Assembly: GCA_050249535.1 (NCBI GenBank)
Contig: JBFWQI010000005.1
Span: 1-64,000, forward strand
Length of the DNA stretch: 64,000 nucleotides
Reading direction: 5' to 3'
Source of the DNA: JADJXM01 sp937967285
GTDB lineage: Bacteria; Acidobacteriota; Blastocatellia; RBC074
Shown: positions 39,736 through 48,280 of the stretch, one piece after another
How the letters are laid out: every line of letters starts with the position of its first letter
Numbering within the stretch: position 1 is the first letter of the stretch
The notes under the pieces: model-generated
Databases searched by the model: none
Seen by the model: the letters and a program-made list of their open reading frames with translations, nothing else
Told to the model about the DNA's origin: nothing
Translations under genes and position numbers: made by a program

Positions 39736-40806
39736 ATGAAGACAGATAACCTTGCAGAGGCGGTTGACGCCGTTCAGGCTGACGACGGCCGGATTGAGGT
39801 CGACATCTTTTCGACCTGTTCGCAGTCGAGCCAGGTCGAGAAGAAGGACTATTACAGGAATATCATCGACGTTGCGCAGTGGAGCGAGAGATACGGTTGC
39901 CGGGGCATCCTCGTCTACACCGACAATTCGCTGGTCGATCCCTGGATGGTCACGCAGATCATCATCGAAAATACGACCGCCCTGCGCCCGCTTGTGGCCG
40001 TTCAGCCGATCTACATGCATCCTTACGCGGTTGCGAAGAAGATCAGTTCGTTCGGGTACCTCTATGACCGGCAGATATTTCTCAACATGCTGGCCGGCGG
40101 ATTCCGCAACGATCTGCTGGCTCTGAACGATCCGACGCCGCACGATCGCCGGTACGACCGGATGGTCGAATACGTCAAAGTCATCAAGCTTCTGCTGGGC
40201 AGCAACTCGGGCGTCAGCTTCGAGGGAGAATTCTACACCGTCGACAAGCTGAAGATGACGCCGCCGCTGCCGGAAGCCCTCTTTCCGGGAATTCTCGTCT
40301 CCGGATCCTCGGATGCCGGACTGGCGGCCGCCAGGGAGATCGATGCCGTTGCGGTCAAGTATCCGAAACCTCCCGGCGAATACGAGAACGAGCCGCCTGA
40401 CGCGTCGGTCGGAGCCGGCGTCCGAGTGGGAATAATCGCTCGTGACGACGCCGACGAGGCGTGGCGGATCGCGCGGCAGAGATTTCCGGAGGACAGGAAA
40501 GGAGAGCTGGCGCATCAGTTGGCGATGAAGGTCTCCGATTCCGTCTGGCACCAGCAACTCTCGGATCTCGGCAGCACCGAAGAGAACAATCCCTACTGGC
40601 TGGTGCCTTTCCAGCACTACAAGACCTTCTGCCCCTATCTCGTGGGCAGTTATTCCACCGTAGCCGGCGAGCTGGCCAGATACATAGATCTGGGATTCCG
40701 AACATTCATTGTCGATATCCCGCCGAACGAAGAGGAGATGGCCCATATGGATGTCGTGTTCAAGGCGGCCGTCCGGCAAACGGCGGTCAGAAAGGCGGCG
40801 ATATGA
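39736..40806 (+). CDS. Luciferase-like (LLM) flavin-dependent monooxygenase
   Basis: Cytoplasmic TIM-barrel flavin enzyme of 356 residues related to alkanesulfonate monooxygenase SsuD. Readable family features are YGCRGILVYTDNSLVDPW near the N-terminus, LNMLAGGFRNDLLALNDPTPHDRRYDRM in the middle, and GILVSGSSDAGLAAAREIDA. It would use FMNH2 and oxygen to oxidise a small substrate. The neighbours are an adenylation enzyme and an acyl carrier protein, so the substrate may be carrier-bound; related luciferase-like enzymes occur in peptide natural-product clusters. ATG 39736 with GGAGG upstream is preferred over ATG 39676. The stop overlaps the next start (ATGA). Confidence 0.87.
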   Translation: MKTDNLAEAVDAVQADDGRIEVDIFSTCSQSSQVEKKDYYRNIIDVAQWSERYGCRGILVYTDNSLVDPWMVTQIIIENTTALRPLVAVQPIYMHPYAVAKKISSFGYLYDRQIFLNMLAGGFRNDLLALNDPTPHDRRYDRMVEYVKVIKLLLGSNSGVSFEGEFYTVDKLKMTPPLPEALFPGILVSGSSDAGLAAAREIDAVAVKYPKPPGEYENEPPDASVGAGVRVGIIARDDADEAWRIARQRFPEDRKGELAHQLAMKVSDSVWHQQLSDLGSTEENNPYWLVPFQHYKTFCPYLVGSYSTVAGELARYIDLGFRTFIVDIPPNEEEMAHMDVVFKAAVRQTAVRKAAI

Positions 40807-42416
40807 AACAGCTCTTGCAGGATCTTGTTTCGCGGCAGGCGGATATCCGGCCCGAACAGACGGCTCTCATCTATAAACAGGAGAAGATGACATACGGCAC
40901 GGTCGAGAGCGAATCGAACCGGCTGGCGTGGCTTCTGCGCGAGATGGGATGTCGGAAGGGGGACCGCGTAGCTTTTCTGATGCCGAAGACGCCGGCGGCG
41001 ATCGTGACGATACTCGGAATACTGAAGGCCGATTGCGTCTATGTGCCGCTCGATCCGTCGAGCCCCGCGGCGAGGCTCGAAAAGATTCTTGATGCATGTC
41101 AGCCCGGATTCGTGATCGCCAACGGATCGGTCTCCGGTCTGCTGGACCAGCTTCTGGCAGACGCGTCGCGGCGCGAAAGCGTCCTGGTCGGCGCGATGGG
41201 CGCGGGACTGCCCGCGGGAGAAAATATTCGTGTCCGCTTTACGCCGGAGGACCTCTCGGGATACCCCGATCGCAGGCCTGATTACGCGACGACCGAGGCC
41301 GATGCGGCGCATATTCTTTTCACCTCTGGATCGACGGGCGTGCCGAAAGGCGTCGTGATCACGCATGCCAATGTGATTCCGTTCATCAAATGGGCGGTCG
41401 GTTATTTCGGAACGAAGGCCGGGGACAAGGTTTCAGCTCATCCGCCGCTTCATTTCGACCTGTCGACCTACGACATCTACGGGACGCTCTCGTCCGGAGC
41501 CGAGCTCCACATCGTCCCGACCGAACTCAATCTGGTTCCGGCAAAACTGGCCGACTTTATTCGCGATTCCAAACTGACGCAGTGGTTTTCAGTGCCCTCG
41601 GTGCTCAATTTCATGGCCAAGGCGGATGTCGTCAAACAGGGCGATTTCCCGGCGCTCGAGAGGCTGCTCTGGTGCGGCGAAGTGTTTCCGACTCCGCCGC
41701 TCATCTACTGGATGCGACGCCTGCCGCATGTCTCCTTCACGAACCTCTACGGTCCGACGGAAGCGACGATCGCGAGCAGCTATTACACCGTTCCGAAATG
41801 TCCTGAGGACGAGCGCGAGCAGATCCCGATCGGTTCACCCTGCGACGGCGAGGCGCTTCACGTACTCAATGAACAGCTTCAGCCGGTTCCCGCCGGCGAG
41901 ATCGGAGATCTCTACATCAGCGGCATCGGACTGAGTCCCGGATACTGGCAGGATCCGGAGAAGACTGCTTCGGTCTTCGTTCAGCCTCCCGGAACCACGG
42001 ATCCGTCTCAGCGCGTTTACAAGACCGGCGACCTCGCGAAAGTTGGCGAAGACGGGCTCTTCTATTACCTCGGACGGTCCGACTCACAGATCAAGAGCCG
42101 CGGATACCGGATCGAACTCGGCGAGATCGAGACTGCGCTCAACGCTCTCAATATGACGGAGGAGTGCGCCATAGTCGCGGTCGAAACCGAAGGATTCGAG
42201 GGCGCCGCAATCTGCTGCGCCTATGTTCCGCCGGGCGATCGGGATGTCAGTCCGACGAATCTGAAGATGTCTCTCAACAAATCGCTCCCGGCTTACATGA
42301 TGCCGACCAGATGGCTCGCCTTCGAGCGACTTCCGAAGAATGCCAACGGCAAGATCGATCGGAAGGCCCTGCGCGAGAGGTTCCAGACAGAGGCCGAAGC
42401 CGCGGGCAAATCATAA
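40803..42416 (+). CDS. Free-standing amino-acid adenylation enzyme
   Basis: Single adenylation domain of 537 residues, no carrier or condensation domain attached. Core motifs are complete: FTSGSTGVPKG (173-183), HFDLSTYD (217-224), NLYGPTEAT, YKTGDLA, GRSDSQIKSRGYRIELGEIE and NANGKIDRKAL with catalytic Lys517. Asp219 matches the residue that binds the alpha-amino group in peptide synthetase and DltA enzymes, so an amino acid is the expected substrate; the DltA-like FDLS wording suggests a small one. It should load the acyl carrier protein at 43479. The ATG overlaps the monooxygenase stop codon. Confidence 0.9.
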   Translation: MKQLLQDLVSRQADIRPEQTALIYKQEKMTYGTVESESNRLAWLLREMGCRKGDRVAFLMPKTPAAIVTILGILKADCVYVPLDPSSPAARLEKILDACQPGFVIANGSVSGLLDQLLADASRRESVLVGAMGAGLPAGENIRVRFTPEDLSGYPDRRPDYATTEADAAHILFTSGSTGVPKGVVITHANVIPFIKWAVGYFGTKAGDKVSAHPPLHFDLSTYDIYGTLSSGAELHIVPTELNLVPAKLADFIRDSKLTQWFSVPSVLNFMAKADVVKQGDFPALERLLWCGEVFPTPPLIYWMRRLPHVSFTNLYGPTEATIASSYYTVPKCPEDEREQIPIGSPCDGEALHVLNEQLQPVPAGEIGDLYISGIGLSPGYWQDPEKTASVFVQPPGTTDPSQRVYKTGDLAKVGEDGLFYYLGRSDSQIKSRGYRIELGEIETALNALNMTEECAIVAVETEGFEGAAICCAYVPPGDRDVSPTNLKMSLNKSLPAYMMPTRWLAFERLPKNANGKIDRKALRERFQTEAEAAGKS

Positions 42417-42461
42417 CGGCATATTCGAACAAGTCTTGTCGATGACCTGTTGGAGGAGAAC

Positions 42462-43427
42462 GTGAACGTACTGCTGGTCGGCGAGGAATCCGCCGGCGCA
42501 CAGACAATGAAGATGATTCTGAACAGCCCGCACCGGCTGGTCGGCGTGCTCGCTTCCGAGTCGAGAAAAGCCGTCGGCGGCATGACGGTCTGGCAGCATG
42601 CGGTGAAGGCCGGCTGTGCGACCTGGCCGGCGGAGGTAGTCAAGGATCCGGCGTTCGCCGATACGGTGCGGGAACTCGAGGTCGATCTGCTGCTCAATGT
42701 TCACTCTCTGTTCGTCATCAAGTCCGAGATCGTCTCGGCGCCTAGGTTCGGCAGCTTCAATCTTCATCCCGGCCCGTTGCCGGCCTACGCCGGATTGAAT
42801 GCTCCGAGCTGGGCGATCTACAGGGATGAGAAGAGTCATGGCGTCACGCTCCATCGAATGCTGGCGGGAATCGACACGGGCCCGATCGCATATCAGACCA
42901 TCTTCGAGATCGACGACAGCGATACGGGATTTACGGTCAGCGCCAAATGCATCCGTCACGGAATGGAGCTGATCAGGACACTGCTCGATGCGGCCGCCGA
43001 AGATCCGGGCCTGATTCCGGCCATCGAACAGGATCTCGAGAGAAGGGAATATTTCAGCAAGGGGACGCCGCGGAACGGATGGATTAACTGGAATCTTTCC
43101 GCTCGCGAGATCTTCAATTTCGTCCGTGCTGCGGACTATTCACCCTTCAAATCGCCCTGGCGAACGCCCCGTGCGCAGGTCGATTCGAAGGAGGTCGGTT
43201 TCGTGAAGGTCGGCCTGACTGATCAGCGAGCATCTGAACCGGCGGGGACCGTCAGACATGGAACCGCCGGAGAGGTGCTGATCGCTGCCACGGACCGGTG
43301 GCTCACGGCTCACCGCGTCACGGTGGACGGCGAACCGGTCGCTCCGACCGAGGCTCTGCCCGACGGCTTCAGGCTGGAGTGGGAGCCGCCGCCCCGGATT
43401 TGCGGGAACTTGCCGCACATCGTGTGA
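42462..43427 (+). CDS. Formyltransferase (Fmt/ArnA N-terminal type)
   Basis: Cytoplasmic N10-formyl-tetrahydrofolate-dependent formyltransferase of 321 residues. The catalytic triad of the family is present with exact spacing: Asn100, His102 (FNLHPGPLP) and Asp138 (GIDTG). The C-terminal Fmt-like domain starts near 205. A GTG start at 42462 with GGAGGAG 4 bases upstream is chosen. Given the adenylation enzyme and carrier protein around it, the formyl acceptor may be an amino-acyl carrier protein or an amino sugar; initiator tRNA is unlikely from context. This choice is inference. Confidence 0.85.
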   Translation: MNVLLVGEESAGAQTMKMILNSPHRLVGVLASESRKAVGGMTVWQHAVKAGCATWPAEVVKDPAFADTVRELEVDLLLNVHSLFVIKSEIVSAPRFGSFNLHPGPLPAYAGLNAPSWAIYRDEKSHGVTLHRMLAGIDTGPIAYQTIFEIDDSDTGFTVSAKCIRHGMELIRTLLDAAAEDPGLIPAIEQDLERREYFSKGTPRNGWINWNLSAREIFNFVRAADYSPFKSPWRTPRAQVDSKEVGFVKVGLTDQRASEPAGTVRHGTAGEVLIAATDRWLTAHRVTVDGEPVAPTEALPDGFRLEWEPPPRICGNLPHIV

Positions 43428-43478
43428 TCGATCGATTTGATTTACTGAACTTACTCATATTCATCAGGAGCTGTCACT

Positions 43479-43757
43479 ATGACGATAAAAACTGTCACAA
43501 CGGACCAGATCATCAGGCTGTTGGCTGAAAGAGTTCATATCGAAACGCCCTCAGTCGATACCGATCTGATGGAGGCCGGTCTGCTCGATTCATTGTCGCT
43601 GGTCGAACTGATGACCGGTCTCGAGGAACAGTTCGATGTTCGGATCTCGTTCGATGAGATCGAGATCGACAACTTCTCTTCGGTCTCCCGGATAGTCGAG
43701 TTTCTCAACTCGAGGCTGGCGGCCAGGACTGAAGGGGCGCCGGCGCTGGCCGAATGA
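43479..43757 (+). CDS. Acyl (amino-acyl) carrier protein
   Basis: Acidic helical protein of 92 residues with the phosphopantetheine attachment Ser38 in GLLDSLSLVEL. Length and charge are typical of free carrier proteins such as DltC. AGGAG lies 8 bases before the ATG. It is the likely carrier for the amino acid activated by the enzyme at 40803 and a possible substrate holder for the monooxygenase and formyltransferase. No phosphopantetheinyl transferase gene is in the window. Confidence 0.92.
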   Translation: MTIKTVTTDQIIRLLAERVHIETPSVDTDLMEAGLLDSLSLVELMTGLEEQFDVRISFDEIEIDNFSSVSRIVEFLNSRLAARTEGAPALAE

Positions 43758-43804
43758 GTTAGCGCCCGGGAGCGCCGGGAAAGATCATCACGGAGCGGAA
43801 GACG

Positions 43805-44221
43805 ATGGCGAATAATCGAGAAACGAGCCGGAAGACATATCGAGTCGAACGCGAGTTCGGACTGCTGGTCGGGGCAGTGATCCTGCTTTTCGGCCTCTGG
43901 CGGTGGTACCACGGTGGAATGACGACCGTGACCGGCGTGCTGATCGGCGTTGCCGCCGGCCTCATGCTGACCGGAGCGATCTTTCCGCGCCTGCTTGTCC
44001 TGCCCAACAGGGCCTGGATGGGGCTGGCCGGCATCATCTCGATGATCACGACGCCGATCATTCTCGGAATCATCTATTTTCTGGTGATCATGCCGATCGG
44101 CGTGGCCAAGCGGTTGACGGGATGGGACCCGCTCAGGCGTCGCGCCCCGTCCGCCGGGTCGTACTGGGTTACGTACAACGACCGCCAACGCGATCCGAAA
44201 CATTTCGAGCGGATGTTTTAA
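43805..44221 (+). CDS. SxtJ-family small membrane protein
   Basis: Integral membrane protein of 138 residues with three hydrophobic helices (about 19-36, 42-62 and 76-104) and a basic C-terminus (PLRRRAPSAGSYWVTY). It matches the pattern of SxtJ, a small protein of unknown function from the saxitoxin cluster that accompanies NodU-type carbamoyltransferases. The adjacent DUF5989/SxtK-like gene and carbamoyltransferase genes support this. It might anchor or present substrate to the carbamoyltransferase at the membrane; that is inference. Confidence 0.8.
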   Translation: MANNRETSRKTYRVEREFGLLVGAVILLFGLWRWYHGGMTTVTGVLIGVAAGLMLTGAIFPRLLVLPNRAWMGLAGIISMITTPIILGIIYFLVIMPIGVAKRLTGWDPLRRRAPSAGSYWVTYNDRQRDPKHFERMF

Positions 44222-44236
44222 CAAAGGAGATTCCTC

Positions 44237-44395
44237 ATGTCGAAATTGACCGTCATGAATGAGCTGTGGAGTTTCATGAAGTACAACAAGAAATACTGGC
44301 TGGCGCCGATCATCATCGTTCTGGTCGTGATAGGCGTCTTTCTGGCGATCGCCGGCAGCTCAGCGCTTGCGCCGTTCATTTACACTCTGTTCTGA
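44237..44395 (+). CDS. SxtK-like / DUF5989 single-helix membrane protein
   Basis: A gene of only 52 codons, starting ATG 44237 after AAAGGAG. The protein has an amphipathic N-terminus (LWSFMKYNKKYWLAP) and one transmembrane helix (about 24-40), and it ends SALAPFIYTLF, the signature wording of the DUF5989 family. Such proteins are encoded next to SxtJ and carbamoyltransferase genes, as here (15 bases after SxtJ, 89 before the carbamoyltransferase). The function is unknown. A role as a membrane subunit of the carbamoylation machinery is likely from context. Confidence 0.88.
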   Translation: MSKLTVMNELWSFMKYNKKYWLAPIIIVLVVIGVFLAIAGSSALAPFIYTLF

Positions 44396-44484
44396 ACGGC
44401 GGTCGAGTCGGGTGACCGGAGACCGGTCATCCGGGACTCATCCGGGGCTGCCCGGGCATACGCTGTGCGACTGGAATATAGACA

Positions 44485-46404
44485 ATGACCAATATCATCG
44501 GTATCTCGGCCTTCTATCACGACTCGGCGGCGGCATTGATCATCGACGGCGAGATAGTCGCAGCCGCCCAGGAGGAGCGTTTCACGCGCCTCAAGCATGA
44601 TCACAACTTTCCCGCCAACGCGGTCAAATACTGCCTGCGGGAGGCCGGACTGACGCTGGAACAGGTCGATTTCATCGGTTTCTACGACAAGCCCCTGCTC
44701 AAGTTCGACCGACTGCTCGAGACCTATCTCGATTACTCACCGGCTGGTTTCCAGTCGTTTCTCAAGGCGATGCCGCTGTGGATGAAAGAGAAGCTGTGGA
44801 TGCCCGATCTGATCGGGAAGGAGCTCGGCAGGGTGGCGGGCGCTGAGGATGACAAATCGGCTCGTAAACTGGCGCGGAAGCTCCCGTTCAAACTGCTCTT
44901 CGGCGATCATCACGAAAGCCATGCCGCCAGCGCATTCTATCCGTCGCCATTCGAGGAGGCTGCCATTCTGACGCTCGACGGCGTCGGCGAATGGGCGACC
45001 AGTTCCATCGGCATCGGCAGAGGCAACAGCATCGAACTGATCAAGGAACTCCGCTTCCCGGACAGCCTCGGTCTGCTCTACAGCGCCTTCACCTACTACA
45101 CCGGATTCCGCGTCAACAGCGGCGAATACAAGGTCATGGGTCTTGCGCCCTACGGCGAGCCGAAGTACGTCTCACTGATCAAGGACAAGCTGATCGAGAT
45201 CCGCGACGACGGCAGCATGCGCATGAATCAGGATTACTTCGGTTACAACCAGGGGCTGAGAATGACCAACGGCGCATTCAGCCGGCTCTTCGGCGGCCCC
45301 CCGCGCGAACCCGAATCGAAGGTTACTCAGAAGGACATGGACCTCGCCCGCAGCGTCCAGGAGATCACCGAGGAGGTGGTTCTCAAGATGACGCGATTCG
45401 TCCGGAAGGAGACCGGAATGAAGAAGCTGTGCATGGCCGGCGGAGTCGCGCTGAACTGCGTGGCCAACGGGCATGTCCTGCGCGACGGCACATTCGATGA
45501 CATCTGGATTCAGCCTGCGGCGGGCGACGCCGGCGGAGCGGTGGGCGTGGCTCTGGCGATCTGGCATCGCTACCTCGATAAACCGCGACTGAGCCCCGAG
45601 CGTGCCGGCACCTGGACCTCATCGACCGTCAACGGCTCGCTGCCACGATACTCCGACGGGATGAAGGGCTCGTACCTCGGTCCGGCCTATTCAGAAGAGG
45701 AGATCGAGTCGTTTCTGCGTGCGAACAATTACCCCTACAAGAAATACAGCCGTTCGGAGCTGCCGGGGGCCGTTGCCGGGCTGCTGGCATCAGAGAAGGT
45801 CGTCGGCCTTCATCAGGGGAGAATGGAGTTCGGCCCGCGCGCGCTCGGCGCCAGAAGCATCATCGGCGATGCTCGCTCGCCGAAGATGCAGTCGATCATG
45901 AATCTGAAGATCAAATATCGCGAGAGCTTCCGTCCCTTCGCGCCGAGCGTTCTCAGGGAGCACGTCTCGGACTGGTTCGATCTGAATACCGACAGCCCCT
46001 ACATGCTGCTCGTTTCATCGCTGGCCGATAAACGCATCAGGAAGATGACCGATGAAGAGGAGCGGTTGTGGGGAATCGACAAGCTGAATGTCGTTCGCTC
46101 AGATATCCCTGCCGTCACTCACGTCGATTATTCGGCCAGGGTGCAGACGGTGAGACACGACACCAATCCGCTCTACTGGGAGATCATCGAGGCCTTTCGC
46201 CAACTGACCGGGTGCCCGGTCATCGTCAATACCAGCTTCAATGTCCGGGGCGAACCGATCGTCTGTTCTCCCGAAGACAGTTACCGCTGTTTCATGAGGA
46301 CCGAGATGGACGCGCTCGTCCTCGAGACATGCGTTCTTGAGAAAACGGCACAGCCCGCATTCGATGATCAATCGGACTGGCGTTCAGAATTCGCTCTGGA
46401 CTGA
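44485..46404 (+). CDS. NodU/CmcH-type O-carbamoyltransferase
   Basis: Carbamoyltransferase of 639 residues that uses carbamoyl phosphate and ATP. The N-terminal Kae1-like domain has the metal-binding motif DHHESHAASA (His142, His146), LTLDGVGEW (Asp165), GEYKVMGLAPYG and the later PAAGDAG site. The C-terminal YrdC-like domain (about 400-600) holds HQGRMEFGPRALGARSI and NTSFNVRGEPIVC. All motifs look intact, so it is probably the active enzyme and transfers carbamoyl to a hydroxyl of a sugar or small molecule. It follows the SxtJ/SxtK-like pair, the arrangement known around saxitoxin SxtI. Confidence 0.92.
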   Translation: MTNIIGISAFYHDSAAALIIDGEIVAAAQEERFTRLKHDHNFPANAVKYCLREAGLTLEQVDFIGFYDKPLLKFDRLLETYLDYSPAGFQSFLKAMPLWMKEKLWMPDLIGKELGRVAGAEDDKSARKLARKLPFKLLFGDHHESHAASAFYPSPFEEAAILTLDGVGEWATSSIGIGRGNSIELIKELRFPDSLGLLYSAFTYYTGFRVNSGEYKVMGLAPYGEPKYVSLIKDKLIEIRDDGSMRMNQDYFGYNQGLRMTNGAFSRLFGGPPREPESKVTQKDMDLARSVQEITEEVVLKMTRFVRKETGMKKLCMAGGVALNCVANGHVLRDGTFDDIWIQPAAGDAGGAVGVALAIWHRYLDKPRLSPERAGTWTSSTVNGSLPRYSDGMKGSYLGPAYSEEEIESFLRANNYPYKKYSRSELPGAVAGLLASEKVVGLHQGRMEFGPRALGARSIIGDARSPKMQSIMNLKIKYRESFRPFAPSVLREHVSDWFDLNTDSPYMLLVSSLADKRIRKMTDEEERLWGIDKLNVVRSDIPAVTHVDYSARVQTVRHDTNPLYWEIIEAFRQLTGCPVIVNTSFNVRGEPIVCSPEDSYRCFMRTEMDALVLETCVLEKTAQPAFDDQSDWRSEFALD

Positions 46405-46448
46405 GGGATCGCTCCGGCCCCTGCGCATCCCCTCACCAGGAAACAACG

Positions 46449-48215
46449 ATGTACATCCTTGGAATATCCGGTCAAAACAGGTCAGCGGCCGCGGCGCTGC
46501 TGCGCGACGGAGTGCCGGTAGCGGCGATCGAGGAGGAGAAACTGGTCCGTCACAGATCCTCGACGGCGATCGGCTCGGACGGCCTTCCGGTAAACGCCAT
46601 CGCCTGGTGTCTCGATCAGGCCGGCATCGGTATCGACGACATCGATCTTGTGACCTCCGATTACAGGCCGCTCAGGATTCTCAAAAGACAGCGAATCTTC
46701 CAGCGCCGGTTTGTCGAGGCGGAAGGCGGGCGACTCGACTTCGAGGCCGCGAGTCGAAAGGAGTATCGCGACCGCATGATCGCGCTCGAACGGATCCGGG
46801 CGCTCAACTTCGGCAGTCGTCGCACGCTGACCGTCGATCATCAACTGGCTCACGCCGCCGGGACCTTCTATCAATCCGGGCTGGACCGCGCGGCGATTAT
46901 GATTCTGAGCGGAAAGGGCGACTACGTTTCACTGGCGATCGGGATCGGCGAGGGCAACAGGATAAAGCTGCACACCAGAATCGAATTCCCTCAGTCGCTC
47001 GGCTGGCTTTACAGTCGCGTCAATGAGCACCTCGATTTTCAATCCGGCGGAGAGTACCTGACTCAATGGCTGAGCACCACCGGCGAGCCTGAATTTCTGC
47101 AGTCATTCTCGAAAATGATCGGCTCGGATCGAACGGGCATGCCGGCAATCGATCTTTCCTACCTGAATCTGACCGAGCGTCCTGACGGAGCTTTTTCCGA
47201 GCGGTTCTATCGGGAATTCGGTGGGCGGGCGACGAATCGCAGGCCGATCGACGGGTTCATTGCGCCGGAGATCCCCGGAGTGAAAGGCAGCCGCTCGACC
47301 GGCGAACATCAAACTGCATGGCATCGGAACATGGCCGCAAGTTTCCAGCAGCGGATCGAGGATGTCGTGCTTGCGGCCGCGGAGAAGGTAAGGTCCGATC
47401 ATCAGATCGACGCCTTGTGCCTCGGCGGAGGCGTAGCATCCAACAGCCTTTTGATTTCAAGACTCGAGCGGGAGGGCGGTTTCCGCGATCTGTTCTGTCC
47501 GCCGGCGCCCGGTAATTCAGGGAACTGCATCGGATCGGCGCTCTACGCATATCATCAGCATGTGGATGCGGCTTGCCGACCCCTGCAGAGCGCTTTCATC
47601 GGACCTGAATACCCCGATTCGGAAGTAAAGCCGGTTCTCGACAACTGCAAGCTGAGATACAGATATTTATCGACGGAGGAGAAGCTGCTCGAGGAAGTCG
47701 TTGAAATGCTGGTTGACGGAACCATCGTCGCCTGGTTTCAGGGCCGGGCCGAATTCGGGCCGCGCTCGCTCGGGGCCAGAAGCATCCTCGCGAATCCGAT
47801 GCTCAGCTATGTCAACGAGAATCTCAATGTCTATCTGAAACATCGGGACCCCTGGCGCCCCTTCGCGGTATCTGTGCCCGAGGAGAGAGCGTCGGAGTTT
47901 TTCGAGGATGTGAGCCGCCTCAACGGGTATCTGCTCAATGTTTCGCGGATCAGGAGCGATAAGAGCGCACTCGTACCGTCCGTCTGTTTCGCCGGCGGAA
48001 AAGTCCGCGTTCACACCGTCAGCAGAGCCTCCAACCGGCTCTTCTGGAATCTTTTGACGCGGTTCGGAGACAAGACTGGAATCCCGCTTCTGATCAACAC
48101 TTCATTCAATCTGTTCGGAGAACCGATCGTCTGTACCCCGCGCGATGCGGTCAGAAGCTTCTACTGTTCCGGAATTGACGCTCTGGTCATCAACCGGTTT
48201 CTGATTCAGAAATAA
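46449..48215 (+). CDS. NodU-type carbamoyltransferase homologue, Kae1-like half degenerate
   Basis: Second member of the family, 588 residues, 44 bases downstream of the first. The C-terminal YrdC-like half is well kept (FQGRAEFGPRSLGARSI, NTSFNLFGEPIVC). In the N-terminal half the two histidines remain (DHQLAHAAG, His131 and His135), but Asp of DGVGEW is Ser154 (LSGKGDY), the KVMGLAPYG motif is replaced by LTQWLSTTG, and PAAGDAG reads PAPGNSG. Metal-dependent transfer is therefore doubtful. It may be a non-catalytic partner of the first enzyme, or have changed chemistry. Divergence is spread through the whole half, so this is not a recent frameshift or truncation. Confidence 0.88.
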   Translation: MYILGISGQNRSAAAALLRDGVPVAAIEEEKLVRHRSSTAIGSDGLPVNAIAWCLDQAGIGIDDIDLVTSDYRPLRILKRQRIFQRRFVEAEGGRLDFEAASRKEYRDRMIALERIRALNFGSRRTLTVDHQLAHAAGTFYQSGLDRAAIMILSGKGDYVSLAIGIGEGNRIKLHTRIEFPQSLGWLYSRVNEHLDFQSGGEYLTQWLSTTGEPEFLQSFSKMIGSDRTGMPAIDLSYLNLTERPDGAFSERFYREFGGRATNRRPIDGFIAPEIPGVKGSRSTGEHQTAWHRNMAASFQQRIEDVVLAAAEKVRSDHQIDALCLGGGVASNSLLISRLEREGGFRDLFCPPAPGNSGNCIGSALYAYHQHVDAACRPLQSAFIGPEYPDSEVKPVLDNCKLRYRYLSTEEKLLEEVVEMLVDGTIVAWFQGRAEFGPRSLGARSILANPMLSYVNENLNVYLKHRDPWRPFAVSVPEERASEFFEDVSRLNGYLLNVSRIRSDKSALVPSVCFAGGKVRVHTVSRASNRLFWNLLTRFGDKTGIPLLINTSFNLFGEPIVCTPRDAVRSFYCSGIDALVINRFLIQK

Positions 48216-48280
48216 GCGATTTTTATGGCCGCCGGCAACGGGCCGATAGCCGGCGCTGCGAAAATGCCAGACTGAATAAA

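Noticed and set aside
40803..43757. D-alanylation (dlt) operon
   Set aside because: The adenylation enzyme and carrier resemble DltA and DltC, but no DltB-type membrane acyltransferase or DltD is present, and a monooxygenase and formyltransferase are.
39736..48215. Saxitoxin-type toxin cluster
   Set aside because: Only the SxtI/J/K-like genes match. The polyketide-synthase-like starter, amidinotransferase and Rieske oxygenases of that pathway are absent, and the surroundings are polysaccharide genes.
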